64,000 nt of DNA from a bacterium. Lineage in GTDB: Bacteria > Cyanobacteriota > Vampirovibrionia > Obscuribacterales > Obscuribacteraceae. The DNA lies in assembly GCA_016124935.1 (NCBI GenBank), contig WGMS01000007.1, positions 62,001 to 126,000 of the forward strand, written 5' to 3'. The notes beneath the pieces were generated by a model. The model was not told the origin of the DNA and searched no databases. It saw only the letters and a list, made by a program, of their open reading frames with translations. Positions 1 to 7,726 of this stretch are shown one piece after another (the stretch's first letter is position 1; the number at the start of each line of letters is the position of its first letter). The position numbers were made by a program, and so were the translations under genes.

Positions 1-256
1 TCTTTCGGTCGCAATAGGAGACAAAGCCTTCTTTCATGTGCTCGTCGCTGAGCTGTTCTGCCAGTACCGGCGTAATGCCCAGGGTGAGATTGGCTTTGAT
101 GCCTTCATCCTTCAGTTCGGCTATGGCATTGAGAAGTGGAATGTATGTCTCGGCCATGCACTCGTAGACGCTTTCTTCTCCGAAAGGCCACATCCCTGCT
201 TTTCGATAAAAAGGCAGATGACTGTGCAGTACGAATACGAAAGAACCAACGCTCAA
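1..256 (-). CDS. GH57-family glycoside hydrolase / glucan-branching-type protein, N-terminal part
   Basis: Only the first 85 codons are inside the window; the gene runs off its left end. Read on the minus strand from a TTG at 256, the protein begins SVGSFVFVLHSHLPFYRK and continues AGMWPFGEESVYECMAETY and LTLGITPVLAEQL. The LHSHLP beta strand, the MWPFGEE segment and the LTLGITP strand are the conserved opening of GH57 (DUF1957-type) alpha-glucan processing enzymes, which act on cytoplasmic glycogen-like polymers. The frame stays open upstream but has no better start, and the family normally begins a few residues before the LHSHLP strand, so TTG 256 is chosen. Family membership is firm; branching enzyme versus amylase cannot be decided from this piece. 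Confidence 0.8.
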   Translation of the reverse strand, partial: MSVGSFVFVLHSHLPFYRKAGMWPFGEESVYECMAETYIPLLNAIAELKDEGIKANLTLGITPVLAEQLSDEHMKEGFVSYCDRK

Positions 257-418
257 GAGGCAACCTGCAAAATTTGAATTGCTTCGGAATATATCAACTT
301 GGGTAGGCTTTTGCTACCTGGATGACCGCCATCATTTACTAATCTTGAAAATGCTTCTGGCCTTATATAGGATAGTGACAATGTTTTTTCGGAGAGTGGT
401 TTTCCAGGATAGTTCTCG

Positions 419-754
419 ATGACTGATTCAGAAAGCAAGCCAGCCGGCAAAAAAGAGAAGAAAGATATTCCGGTGGAAGAGTTTCGGGGAATGGTCAAAC
501 GCGCTCCTGTGCGTCGCAAACCTGCAGAGCCGGTCAGCACGGAGAAGACGGATAACAAAGTGATCAAGATGTTGGACAAGAATCCCCTGGGCATGACTTT
601 GCCCGAGATGGCAGGAGGTCCCAGGAAAATCGGGCGCATTCGCACTCTGCGCCCGATGCTGGCGGCGGCTATCAAGCAGGGTCTGGTCATGCCGGTGAGC
701 CAGCGTTCGGGACATACTGTGTATCGGCTGGTCAAGCATATAACCAACCGCTGA
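419..754 (+). CDS. Small basic protein with a winged-helix-like C-terminus
   Basis: The 111-residue product has a Lys/Pro/Glu-rich, probably disordered N-terminal half (residues 1-45). A compact C-terminal half follows, with KVIKMLDKNPLGMTLPEMA and then LRPMLAAAIKQGLVMPV and HTVYRLVKH. That order (helix, helix, long helix, then a short hairpin ending in YRL) looks like a small winged-helix DNA-binding module. I do not recognise a family, and a role in transcription or nucleoid binding is only a guess. The ATG follows an AGGAT about nine bases upstream. The gene is divergent from the GH57 gene and convergent with the DUF167 gene, whose stop lies 2 bp away. A longer open frame on the opposite strand (253-747) is judged a shadow. 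Confidence 0.55.
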   Translation: MTDSESKPAGKKEKKDIPVEEFRGMVKRAPVRRKPAEPVSTEKTDNKVIKMLDKNPLGMTLPEMAGGPRKIGRIRTLRPMLAAAIKQGLVMPVSQRSGHTVYRLVKHITNR

Positions 755-756
755 AC

Positions 757-1074
757 TTACTTATTCAAATAGCTTTGCAATAACGTGATTACTTTCTGTT
801 TCTCTCCCGGCAACCGCACTGTTTTTTGTCGGGATCGTTCACCCTTTACCAACGTTACAGAGCTTCTGGTTGTCGAGAGCACCAGGGCGAGAAAGCCGAT
901 CAGGGCATGATTGGCTTTTCCTTGAAGAGCTCTCTCTTTGAGGGAGATCCGCAGTCGGTCTTCTTTGACGTCGAGGATTGCGTCTTCTCTCGACCCTGGT
1001 TTGACGATCAATCGAATGGTTGTTCCCCGGGCGTCTTCTTGAATCGCTTTTTCCAAATCTTCAATCGTTATCAT
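757..1074 (-). CDS. DUF167 / YggU (UPF0235) family protein
   Basis: The 105-residue product carries the family signature: IRLIVKPGSREDAI near residue 20, LRISLKERALQGKANHALI in the middle (compare the usual RL.APP..GKAN motif), and VTLVKGERSRQKTVRL near the end (compare V.l..G..sr.K.v.i). DUF167 proteins are small single-domain alpha/beta proteins of unsettled function. The length matches the family. The ATG at 1074 is only about 70 bp from kdsA, which is transcribed divergently, so the two probably share a regulatory interval. Confidence 0.85.
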   Translation of the reverse strand: MITIEDLEKAIQEDARGTTIRLIVKPGSREDAILDVKEDRLRISLKERALQGKANHALIGFLALVLSTTRSSVTLVKGERSRQKTVRLPGEKQKVITLLQSYLNK

Positions 1075-1145
1075 TAATAATGACCCCGAGCCGGATAATA
1101 TACAGATAAGTCATCTTAATAGGATCGAGCCGGGAGGAGAAGACC

Positions 1146-2036
1146 ATGGCTGTGAAAGCAGGTTCCATCACAGTAGGACCAGACCAACCATTTTTGATCA
1201 TCGCAGGTCCCTGCGTGATTGAGAGTTGGGAGACAACGATAAACACCGCATCCGCCCTCAAGAAGCTTGCGGAGACCCACGGTTTTTCTCTGGTCTTCAA
1301 ATCATCTTTTGACAAAGCCAATCGTACTTCGGTGGACTCTTTTCGAGGACCAGGGCTGGAAGACGGTTTGAAGATGTTGGCGGATGTGAAGAGGCAGCTC
1401 GGTCTTGCCGTGCTCAGCGATGTTCACGATGTGGAGCAGTGTCGAGCCGCCGGCGATGTTCTCGATATTCTGCAGATCCCCGCTTTTCTCTGTCGTCAGA
1501 CCGATTTACTGGTGGCAGCGGCTAAAACCGGCAAGGCTGTCAATATAAAGAAAGGTCAGTTCGTGGCTCCTCGAGATATGACCCATGCGGTGAAGAAAGT
1601 CGAGGACTCGGGCAATCGGAATATTCTACTGACAGAGCGTGGTACTTCATTCGGTTACAACAATCTGGTAGTGGATATGCGTTCTCTTCCGATCATGAAA
1701 GAGACGGGTTATCCGGTTATCTTTGATGCCACACATTCAGTGCAGCTTCCCGGGGGCGGAGGCTCGGTCTCTTCGGGGCAGCGTCAGTATGTGCCCCATC
1801 TGGCCAGGGCGGCTGCCGCGGTGGGAATCGATGGGATGTTCATGGAAGTGCATCCTGACCCGCAATCGGCTAAAAGCGACGGTCCCAATCAGGTGGCTCT
1901 TTCCCAGGTGGAGGATCTGATAGTGCAGGTTCTGAAAGTGCACAATCTGAAAAAACAACTGGAAGAGCTCGAGCTGACAGGCAACGGCAAACCTTTGAAC
2001 AGTCAACTCAGAACCAGCACAGTAAGCAGTAAGTGA
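1146..2036 (+). CDS. kdsA: 3-deoxy-8-phosphooctulonate (Kdo-8-P) synthase
   Basis: KdsA condenses phosphoenolpyruvate with D-arabinose-5-phosphate, the committed step towards the Kdo of lipopolysaccharide, in the cytoplasm. The 296-residue TIM-barrel protein shows the expected motifs in order: LIIAGPCVIES, FKSSFDKANRTS, SDVHD, LQIPAFLCRQTDLL, NIKKGQF, LTERGTSFGYNNLVVDMRSL, FDATHSVQLPGG and MEVHPDP with SDGPNQ. The Cys in GPCVIES is the metal ligand of the metal-dependent KdsA class; metal-independent enzymes have Asn there. The ATG lies seven bases after GGGAGGAG, a strong ribosome binding site. The stop overlaps the GTG start of the next gene by 4 bp, so the two are probably co-translated. 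The gene implies an LPS-bearing outer membrane. About 20 C-terminal residues past the barrel look unconserved. Confidence 0.96.
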   Translation: MAVKAGSITVGPDQPFLIIAGPCVIESWETTINTASALKKLAETHGFSLVFKSSFDKANRTSVDSFRGPGLEDGLKMLADVKRQLGLAVLSDVHDVEQCRAAGDVLDILQIPAFLCRQTDLLVAAAKTGKAVNIKKGQFVAPRDMTHAVKKVEDSGNRNILLTERGTSFGYNNLVVDMRSLPIMKETGYPVIFDATHSVQLPGGGGSVSSGQRQYVPHLARAAAAVGIDGMFMEVHPDPQSAKSDGPNQVALSQVEDLIVQVLKVHNLKKQLEELELTGNGKPLNSQLRTSTVSSK

Positions 2037-4570
2037 AAAAAGCATCCGCCAGCATCAAATCATCTAGGCTCTTCACCATGGCACTCTGTCTGCTTTTGCT
2101 TTCAGGGTCCTCCACCTATTGCCAGGATTTGAATGAGACGGCTAAGGGCTCAGCGCCGGCTTCTTCTGAGAACATTTCTTCTCTGGGTCAGAGCGGTGAT
2201 GACTCAGACGAGTTTCCGGGAGAGGCGGCGGCTGAAAACGGTGCCGAGGGCAGCGAACAGAGTTCTGCCGCAGCGCAGCAGCCTGAGCAAGAGACGGTGG
2301 AAGAAAAGGAACTCACTCTTTCCGATATCGTTAAAAAAACGTTTGAAGCCTATGGTGGTGAAGAGTCTCTCAAATCTTTGGTAGATAACGCTCAGGTCTT
2401 CGGTAAGCTGATTCCGCCGAGCCCAGCTGGAAAGAAGCAATATTTCGCTTATCGCAAATTTCGTAAAGGTGATCGCTGGCGTGTCGATCTGGAGGCTCCA
2501 CCGTCCCAGGCCGCTTCGGTGCCGGTAAAACGGGTGCTCGCCTTCAACGGTCTTGCCGGCTGGCGTTCTGTCAGCGATGCGGTTTCGGATCTCAATCCGG
2601 TCAGACTGGCTCAGCTCAATGATGACAATGAGTTTCAACCGGATCTTCTTTCTGTCTGGGGCAAGGAGAGTCCATTTACTTTCCGGCTTCTGGGCAAGAC
2701 CACATTTCGCCAGGTTCCGGTCTTTGCCGTGCTGGTCTCCGCCAAAGACGGTCGGGACTGTACTCTGTTCATAGATCAACGCAATTATCTGGTCGATGGT
2801 ATCAAATATAAAACCAGGTCCACAAAAGAGGAGGAGAGTCGCACCGTTACGGTGGAATATTCGCAATATAGACCCAGCGAAGGCACCATGTTTCCTTTTC
2901 ATCAGACCCGCTACATCAACGGGCGTCTTGCCTCGGAGCTCTCTATCGCCAGTGTTCTCTTAAGCGAGCCTGTGGCTGATGCGCTTTTCGACAGGCCCCA
3001 GTCAGCGGGCAAGGTCTCTCTAGCTGCGCCAATAAAGGTGAATTTCAGTTATGTCCAGAATGAAGTACTGGTAAAAGGACGTATTAACGGTGGCGAAGAG
3101 CTTCTCTTTCTTTTTGATACCGGAGCCTCTGATACCATCATCGATCGCAGGGTGGCGGCGGAGCATTTTCTAGCCAAGCAAGGCAAACAGAATATGATGG
3201 CTCTCTCTGGCAAGGTCGATGTCGATATGACCTCGTTGAAGCGATATGAGATGGGTAAGTTGATTCTCAATGATCTCGACGCCCGTATAGCCAGCCTTGC
3301 TTACCAGTCTCAACAGCTAGGTAGACCGCTTGCCGGAATAATAGGCACCAATCTAATCAAGAAATTCGCTGTGGAGATTGATTATGGGACCTCGACCCTG
3401 ACCTTCTACGACAAAGATACTTTCAAGCGTCCGGCCGATGCCGACACCGTTACTTTCCTTCAGCCCAACGCACCGGTGGTGAGCGTGCTTTTGAATGGAA
3501 AAACGAGTCTTCCCGTGTTGATAGATACCGGTGCGGCCTTCAATAATCTTCCTCGCACAGTAGCTAGAAAGCAGCTTGGAACAGGAGTCGGTCAGGCGAG
3601 TTATTCTACCGAAGGTACTGGCCTCGATGGATCTAAATTGAAGCTGGGCAGTGTGGTAGTCGGTTCGGTCAAGCTGGGCCGGCAGGTGGCCAGGAATGTC
3701 AATTTCACCTATTTCAATGTGGAGGACAATGCCGCAGACAAGACCTCGCCCGGTGCCAAGATCGCCGATGGCAAAGTGGTGGAGGAGAAAGGCGGATTTT
3801 TCAAAAGCAAGAACATAGGAATTCTCGGGAATCCTTTCTTGAGAGACTATGTTCTTGTAATTGATTATAAGTTTCAGCGTCTGCTTCTGAAGCCTAATCC
3901 GGTGGTGCGGGTAAAGGAGCGTATCGAAAAGGCTCTAACGGCTGGAGACGACAAACTTGTTATTCACCGGGATTATCGAGCCGCCGAGGAGCTCTATCAG
4001 AAAGCGTTGTTAACTGCCACCACCAGTAAGGATGTCCGCAGTCAGGCCATTCTATGGGGACGCCTGGGCAACCTCAGAAGAATGATGGCAAAAGATCTTT
4101 CCAGGCCAGAACATACAAAATCCTCTTACGAATATTTCATCAAGGCGCAAAACCTTGCCCTCGAATGTGGTGCCAGCGATGTACGCGGCCGCATCCTGGC
4201 GGACTGGAGTCTTCTTTATGGCGATCATGGACAGATTACCGAATCGACCCAGACTATAAATCAGGCTTTATTGTTGGCTCCACAGGACCCCCAGGTGAAC
4301 GTGGATTTCGCCATTCATCTATACCGTAGCGGACGGTTGGCCGAGATGCAGAAGTATATTGAAAAAGCCCTTTTTGCAGAGCCTTCCAACTGGCAGGCGC
4401 TGTGGTATCAATTCAAGCTAGCGGAGAAATTCCTTGATTATCCCCGGGCTCTCAATACTCTGAAAGAGATCAAGAAATATTATCCCTGGTCGAAACTGGC
4501 CGCCAAGAAACAGAGCGAGATCCAGGCTAGAATGCAAGCGCCGAATGCCGTTCCCAGGCAGAGTTTATGA
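2033..4570 (+). CDS. Secreted double retropepsin-like aspartyl protease with TPR C-terminus
   Basis: The 845-residue product starts at a GTG that overlaps the kdsA stop. It has a basic N-terminus, a hydrophobic segment (TMALCLLLLSGSSTYCQ) that reads as a signal peptide, and then an acidic Ser/Glu-rich linker to about residue 95. A beta-rich domain follows (about 100-320), resembling LolA/outer-membrane lipoprotein-sorting folds. Next come two pepsin-like half-domains with the catalytic loops LFDTGASDTI (Asp about 362) and LIDTGAAFNN (Asp about 498), each followed by a GIIGTNLI or GILGNPFL strand as in retropepsins. The last 200 residues contain TPR-like helices. It probably works in the periplasm or at the cell surface. 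The substrate is unknown. A second protein of this style is encoded at 61578-62825. Confidence 0.85.
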   Translation: MKKASASIKSSRLFTMALCLLLLSGSSTYCQDLNETAKGSAPASSENISSLGQSGDDSDEFPGEAAAENGAEGSEQSSAAAQQPEQETVEEKELTLSDIVKKTFEAYGGEESLKSLVDNAQVFGKLIPPSPAGKKQYFAYRKFRKGDRWRVDLEAPPSQAASVPVKRVLAFNGLAGWRSVSDAVSDLNPVRLAQLNDDNEFQPDLLSVWGKESPFTFRLLGKTTFRQVPVFAVLVSAKDGRDCTLFIDQRNYLVDGIKYKTRSTKEEESRTVTVEYSQYRPSEGTMFPFHQTRYINGRLASELSIASVLLSEPVADALFDRPQSAGKVSLAAPIKVNFSYVQNEVLVKGRINGGEELLFLFDTGASDTIIDRRVAAEHFLAKQGKQNMMALSGKVDVDMTSLKRYEMGKLILNDLDARIASLAYQSQQLGRPLAGIIGTNLIKKFAVEIDYGTSTLTFYDKDTFKRPADADTVTFLQPNAPVVSVLLNGKTSLPVLIDTGAAFNNLPRTVARKQLGTGVGQASYSTEGTGLDGSKLKLGSVVVGSVKLGRQVARNVNFTYFNVEDNAADKTSPGAKIADGKVVEEKGGFFKSKNIGILGNPFLRDYVLVIDYKFQRLLLKPNPVVRVKERIEKALTAGDDKLVIHRDYRAAEELYQKALLTATTSKDVRSQAILWGRLGNLRRMMAKDLSRPEHTKSSYEYFIKAQNLALECGASDVRGRILADWSLLYGDHGQITESTQTINQALLLAPQDPQVNVDFAIHLYRSGRLAEMQKYIEKALFAEPSNWQALWYQFKLAEKFLDYPRALNTLKEIKKYYPWSKLAAKKQSEIQARMQAPNAVPRQSL

Positions 4571-5224
4571 GGAAGCTCTTTCCTTGACTGCATTCCTCAG
4601 CTTGTCGTACTTCTGACCGAAATAATATTTGCGCATCTCTTTATAGGTTTTGTCGAAATTCCATCCGTCTCGACTGACTCGCCAGATTCCTATCATGCAG
4701 CCGGTGCGGTCAGAGCCGTGTTGACAATGGACAAAAACCGGTTCGCCTGTCTCTCTTCCCTTCTCTATTGCCGAAAGGGTTGTGGCCACCTGCTTTTCTG
4801 TGGGAGCCTTATCGCTCATGGGCAGATTGATATATTTGATTCCCAGCGCTTTTGCTTTCTTTTCCTCTTCCCGGGCGGCTTTAGTCGGAGCTCGCAGGTC
4901 TATTATTGTTTTGATGCCCATGCTGGAGAGTTTGTCCATTCCTTCTACAGATGGCTCGCCGCCGCGATATAGATATGGATGAACCTTGTGAAAGTTCGGC
5001 AGGTCTTCGGCTTTCTTGGGCTGGGTTTGAACCTTACCGGCTTTCTGGTAGTCTTCCGGTGCAGCCGTGGCAGGCATTGGACTGTAGATTCCCACAGTTA
5101 CAATCAGGACGGTTGTGTGCACAATATTGGCAGCCGAGAAGGGGCAGAGTAGCTTTGCTTTGCCTGCTCGGGAGAGAGGGAAGGCAAAGACTTGCTTAAA
5201 TATAGTTAATAATTGCTTTTCCAT
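4565..5224 (-). CDS. Exported dual-specificity/tyrosine phosphatase-like protein
   Basis: The 219-residue product has the cysteine phosphatase signature VHCQHGSDRTG (HCx5R with the catalytic Cys near 165). Upstream are the family's LYRGGEPSVEGMDKL and IKTIIDLRAP strands. A hydrophobic stretch (VHTTVLIVTVGIYSPMPATA, about residues 36-55) follows a basic N-terminus and should act as a signal peptide or anchor, placing the enzyme outside the cytoplasm. The ATG is preceded by GGAAGGAG six bases upstream. Relatives include Siw14/PTPLA-like phosphatases acting on phosphotyrosine or inositol phosphates; the substrate here is unknown. The gene's 3' end overlaps the convergent protease gene by 6 bp. 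Confidence 0.85.
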   Translation of the reverse strand: MEKQLLTIFKQVFAFPLSRAGKAKLLCPFSAANIVHTTVLIVTVGIYSPMPATAAPEDYQKAGKVQTQPKKAEDLPNFHKVHPYLYRGGEPSVEGMDKLSSMGIKTIIDLRAPTKAAREEEKKAKALGIKYINLPMSDKAPTEKQVATTLSAIEKGRETGEPVFVHCQHGSDRTGCMIGIWRVSRDGWNFDKTYKEMRKYYFGQKYDKLRNAVKERASS

Positions 5225-5283
5225 TGAACTCCTTCCGTTGTTTTGACGTCTTAGACAGTGTAACCAAACCGTAAGGGTTGGAG

Positions 5284-5934
5284 ATGAATTTGGACCTTAA
5301 TGATGAGGCCCTTGTCGAAAAATTTCGACAGACTAAGGATAAGACATTGTTCAAGTCCTTGGTGCGCCGATACCAGAATCGAATCTATAACGCGGCGTAC
5401 CGCATGCTTGGCAACAAAGAGGAGGCTGAGGAAGTGGTGCAGGACACCTTCATTAAAATGCATCAGAGCCTGGATAAATTCAGAAATCAGGCTTCCTTTG
5501 CTGCCTGGCTTTTCCGCATCTCTCACAACGTCTCCATCGACCGATTGAGAGCAAGGCGGCGAAAAAACAAGTCAGGTTTCGTTCTTTTCTCTTTCAATCC
5601 ACTCTCTACCCTTGGTGGCGATGGTGATGAAGAGAGGGGAGGAGTGGTTCAGCAAGTGGCAGACGAAAGACCCGACCCGCAGCAGGAGATAGATCTGAGT
5701 GAAGAGTCGAAAGTTATAGAGCAATCCCTGCGCCTATTGCCGGAGAATCAGAGAGCGGTTTTGATTCTCCATGATATAGAAGGATTCTCCTATCAAGATA
5801 TCGCCGAGATCATCGGAGCCAATATCGGCACTGTCAGATCCAGGTTGCATTACGGCAGACAGAAACTCAAAGAGTTGCTCATGCCATATTATTTTGATAC
5901 TAAGACCAAGGTGATTGAAAATGAGCGGACCTGA
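5284..5934 (+). CDS. ECF-type RNA polymerase sigma factor
   Basis: This is a group IV sigma-70 protein of 216 residues from the ATG at 5284. Region 2 covers about residues 8-80, with RYQNRIYNAAYRMLGN, EEAEEVVQDTFIKMHQ and FAAWLFRISHNVSIDRLR. Region 4 covers about 150-205, with LPENQRAVLILHDIEGFSY and the helix-turn-helix IAEIIGANIGTVRSRLHYGR. A linker of about 60 residues between them is longer than usual. An in-frame TTG six bases upstream was rejected because AAGGG is placed correctly for the ATG. It overlaps the anti-sigma gene by 14 bp, so the pair is surely co-expressed. Target promoters cannot be read from the window. Confidence 0.95.
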   Translation: MNLDLNDEALVEKFRQTKDKTLFKSLVRRYQNRIYNAAYRMLGNKEEAEEVVQDTFIKMHQSLDKFRNQASFAAWLFRISHNVSIDRLRARRRKNKSGFVLFSFNPLSTLGGDGDEERGGVVQQVADERPDPQQEIDLSEESKVIEQSLRLLPENQRAVLILHDIEGFSYQDIAEIIGANIGTVRSRLHYGRQKLKELLMPYYFDTKTKVIENERT

Positions 5935-6736
5935 GAAAATGCAATTCCCCGATGGTGAGGGTATAGAAGGCTGTGAGCAAGTAAGGGAGCTGCTCCATGA
6001 CTTTCATGACGCCGAGTTGTCTGCTTGGCAGCGTGATTCTGTCCAGAGTCATCTTGATGGTTGTGCGGCTTGTCGAAGCAGTCTCGGCGAGATCCAGTCC
6101 CTGGCAGCTTTGTTGCGGTCGCTTCCCCGGCAGGAAATGACCCGGGATTTTGCCGATGTTCTCGCCGATCAGATTGACTCTTCCGGTGACCGTGGCAGGG
6201 TACTTCCATTCAACGCCACTCCAGCGTTGATTGGAGTCGCTGCGGCGGCATGTCTACTGGTTCTGGCTTTTTCTATTCCGCATTTATCCAATTCGGGCAG
6301 TGTTCACTCGCCCCAGGTCGCGAAATCCGGAGGCGAGGGGCAGTTCGTTGACCCGGCCACCAGTGAAGCCACGGTGGCTGAGGTGAAGCAGAATGAAGAG
6401 ATGGAGCAGTCCATTGAGCGTCTGACCGAAGCTTCGCCTGTAGATCAATCTTATTCGACTTCGACTTCGAGTTCGCCACCGGTGCCGAAAGTGGTGCCGG
6501 AGAAAGTGGCCGAGGCCAAAAAGCCTGAGAGCGTTCCACCAGCTGTTCAAGAGAAAGCTCCGGATATGGTGGCGCTTCATCGGGTTGAAAGTGCTCCGGC
6601 GATCCAAGATAAAGAACAGGTACAGCTCCTCGCCAACGAAGCGGTAGTAGCCTTCGATGGTGATGAGCCGGACAATCTATTCTCACAGATGGGAGTAGGC
6701 ACAGATGAGGATGGTTTGTATGCTATCAAGCTTTAA
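5921..6736 (+). CDS. Membrane-anchored zinc-finger anti-sigma factor
   Basis: The 271-residue product from ATG 5921 (AAGGTG seven bases upstream) has an N-terminal ZAS domain with HLDGCAAC, the H-x3-C-x2-C zinc motif (His44, Cys48, Cys51), and an upstream Cys18. One transmembrane helix follows (about residues 101-120, ALIGVAAAACLLVLAFSIP), then about 150 residues of Pro/Glu/Ser-rich region that should lie outside the inner membrane. This is the standard arrangement for an anti-sigma factor that holds the ECF sigma factor until an envelope signal releases it. It overlaps the sigma gene upstream and the Spy-like gene downstream, so the three form one operon. Confidence 0.9.
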   Translation: MSGPEKMQFPDGEGIEGCEQVRELLHDFHDAELSAWQRDSVQSHLDGCAACRSSLGEIQSLAALLRSLPRQEMTRDFADVLADQIDSSGDRGRVLPFNATPALIGVAAAACLLVLAFSIPHLSNSGSVHSPQVAKSGGEGQFVDPATSEATVAEVKQNEEMEQSIERLTEASPVDQSYSTSTSSSPPVPKVVPEKVAEAKKPESVPPAVQEKAPDMVALHRVESAPAIQDKEQVQLLANEAVVAFDGDEPDNLFSQMGVGTDEDGLYAIKL

Positions 6737-7715
6737 GCGGCTGAATAAACTGACGGCACTTTCTGTGGTGCTGACTGTATTTTCAGTGACACCAATTGAA
6801 GCACTGGATTTGAAAGATGTCTCAGTCCGGGGATTTCAAAATCCTACCTATGGTTCAAACAGGCTGATCGCCCAGCGAGACATCGATGATTCCAGCCGCC
6901 TCGACGGTCGTGTTTATAGTGTTCAAAGTGGAGCAGAGCCAAGTGTCTCTCCGGGTGGCGCCGGCAATATGTCCGGGCGATTTCGCAAGTACATGCAGGC
7001 CGGTGATGAGTTTCCCGGTGCTGGTGGAGGTGGTCCGGACAATGGTATTCGCGGCGGCGGCATGAGGCGGCGATTTCAAGAGAAGCTCCAGGGGATGAGT
7101 CCGGATGAACGTCGACAATTCGTCCAGCAACTACGTCAACGCCGAGGCCAGGGCGGTGGGGATATGCTTCCTGGCGCAATGCCGGATGTCGCTCCCGGTC
7201 AAGGGCAAGGTCCAGGTGGAGCAGGTCACGGAGGTGGTGGAGAAATGATCCCGGGAGGAGACATGCGGAGAGGCCTTCGAGGGCACAACGCAATGGGCGG
7301 CGGCCCTGGCAGGGCAGGCAGTCGAAATCGGTCCGGCGGGATGCAAGGTGGCAGGCAGTGGTTTGGCAGACAACCTATTCGCCTTGACCGGCTGAATCTT
7401 TCAGAGAAGCAGAAGCAGCGTATCCAGGCGATGAGACTGGGCAACGCAACTCGTGCCAGGGAAGTGAACAAACAATTGCGGTCCAAAAGAGCTCACTTGA
7501 AAGAAATGCTTTTCGATCCGGGAGCGTCTCAAGCACAGATTCTTGAGCAACAGGCAGAATACAGCAACCTTCGCAATCAAGCCGACGAGATAATGCTAAA
7601 CGACTTTCTCGGAATCAGGTCGGTTTTGACGAAAGAACAGCTCGATAGATTGCCTGAGATCAAGCCGGGAACCAGATCGGCAACCACTGGTAAGAAAAGC
7701 TCCGGGGCTAGGTAA
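6720..7715 (+). CDS. Spy/CpxP-like periplasmic protein with Gly/His/Met-rich middle
   Basis: From ATG 6720 (GAGG nine bases upstream, overlapping the anti-sigma gene by 17 bp) the product has 331 residues. An N-terminal signal peptide (KLTALSVVLTVFSVTPIEA) is followed by a low-complexity Gly/Arg/Met region with some His. The C-terminal 100 residues (LDRLNLSEKQKQRIQAM, LRSKRAHLKEMLFDPGAS, ILTKEQ-like ending) match the helical LTxxQ-type pattern of Spy/CpxP/CnrX proteins. These are periplasmic chaperones or metal/stress sensors that act with ECF or two-component systems. Being the third gene of a sigma/anti-sigma operon, it may be the sensor or the main output. Earlier ATGs at 6705 and 6711 have no usable ribosome site. 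Confidence 0.75.
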   Translation: MLSSFKRLNKLTALSVVLTVFSVTPIEALDLKDVSVRGFQNPTYGSNRLIAQRDIDDSSRLDGRVYSVQSGAEPSVSPGGAGNMSGRFRKYMQAGDEFPGAGGGGPDNGIRGGGMRRRFQEKLQGMSPDERRQFVQQLRQRRGQGGGDMLPGAMPDVAPGQGQGPGGAGHGGGGEMIPGGDMRRGLRGHNAMGGGPGRAGSRNRSGGMQGGRQWFGRQPIRLDRLNLSEKQKQRIQAMRLGNATRAREVNKQLRSKRAHLKEMLFDPGASQAQILEQQAEYSNLRNQADEIMLNDFLGIRSVLTKEQLDRLPEIKPGTRSATTGKKSSGAR

Positions 7716-7726
7716 TAATTCGCCTG

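Noticed and set aside
253-747. 164-codon minus-strand frame opposite the small winged-helix-like gene
   Set aside because: No ribosome site, no domain; its sequence (Ser/Arg/Pro-rich) looks like the antisense of the plus-strand gene, which has a plausible fold and start.
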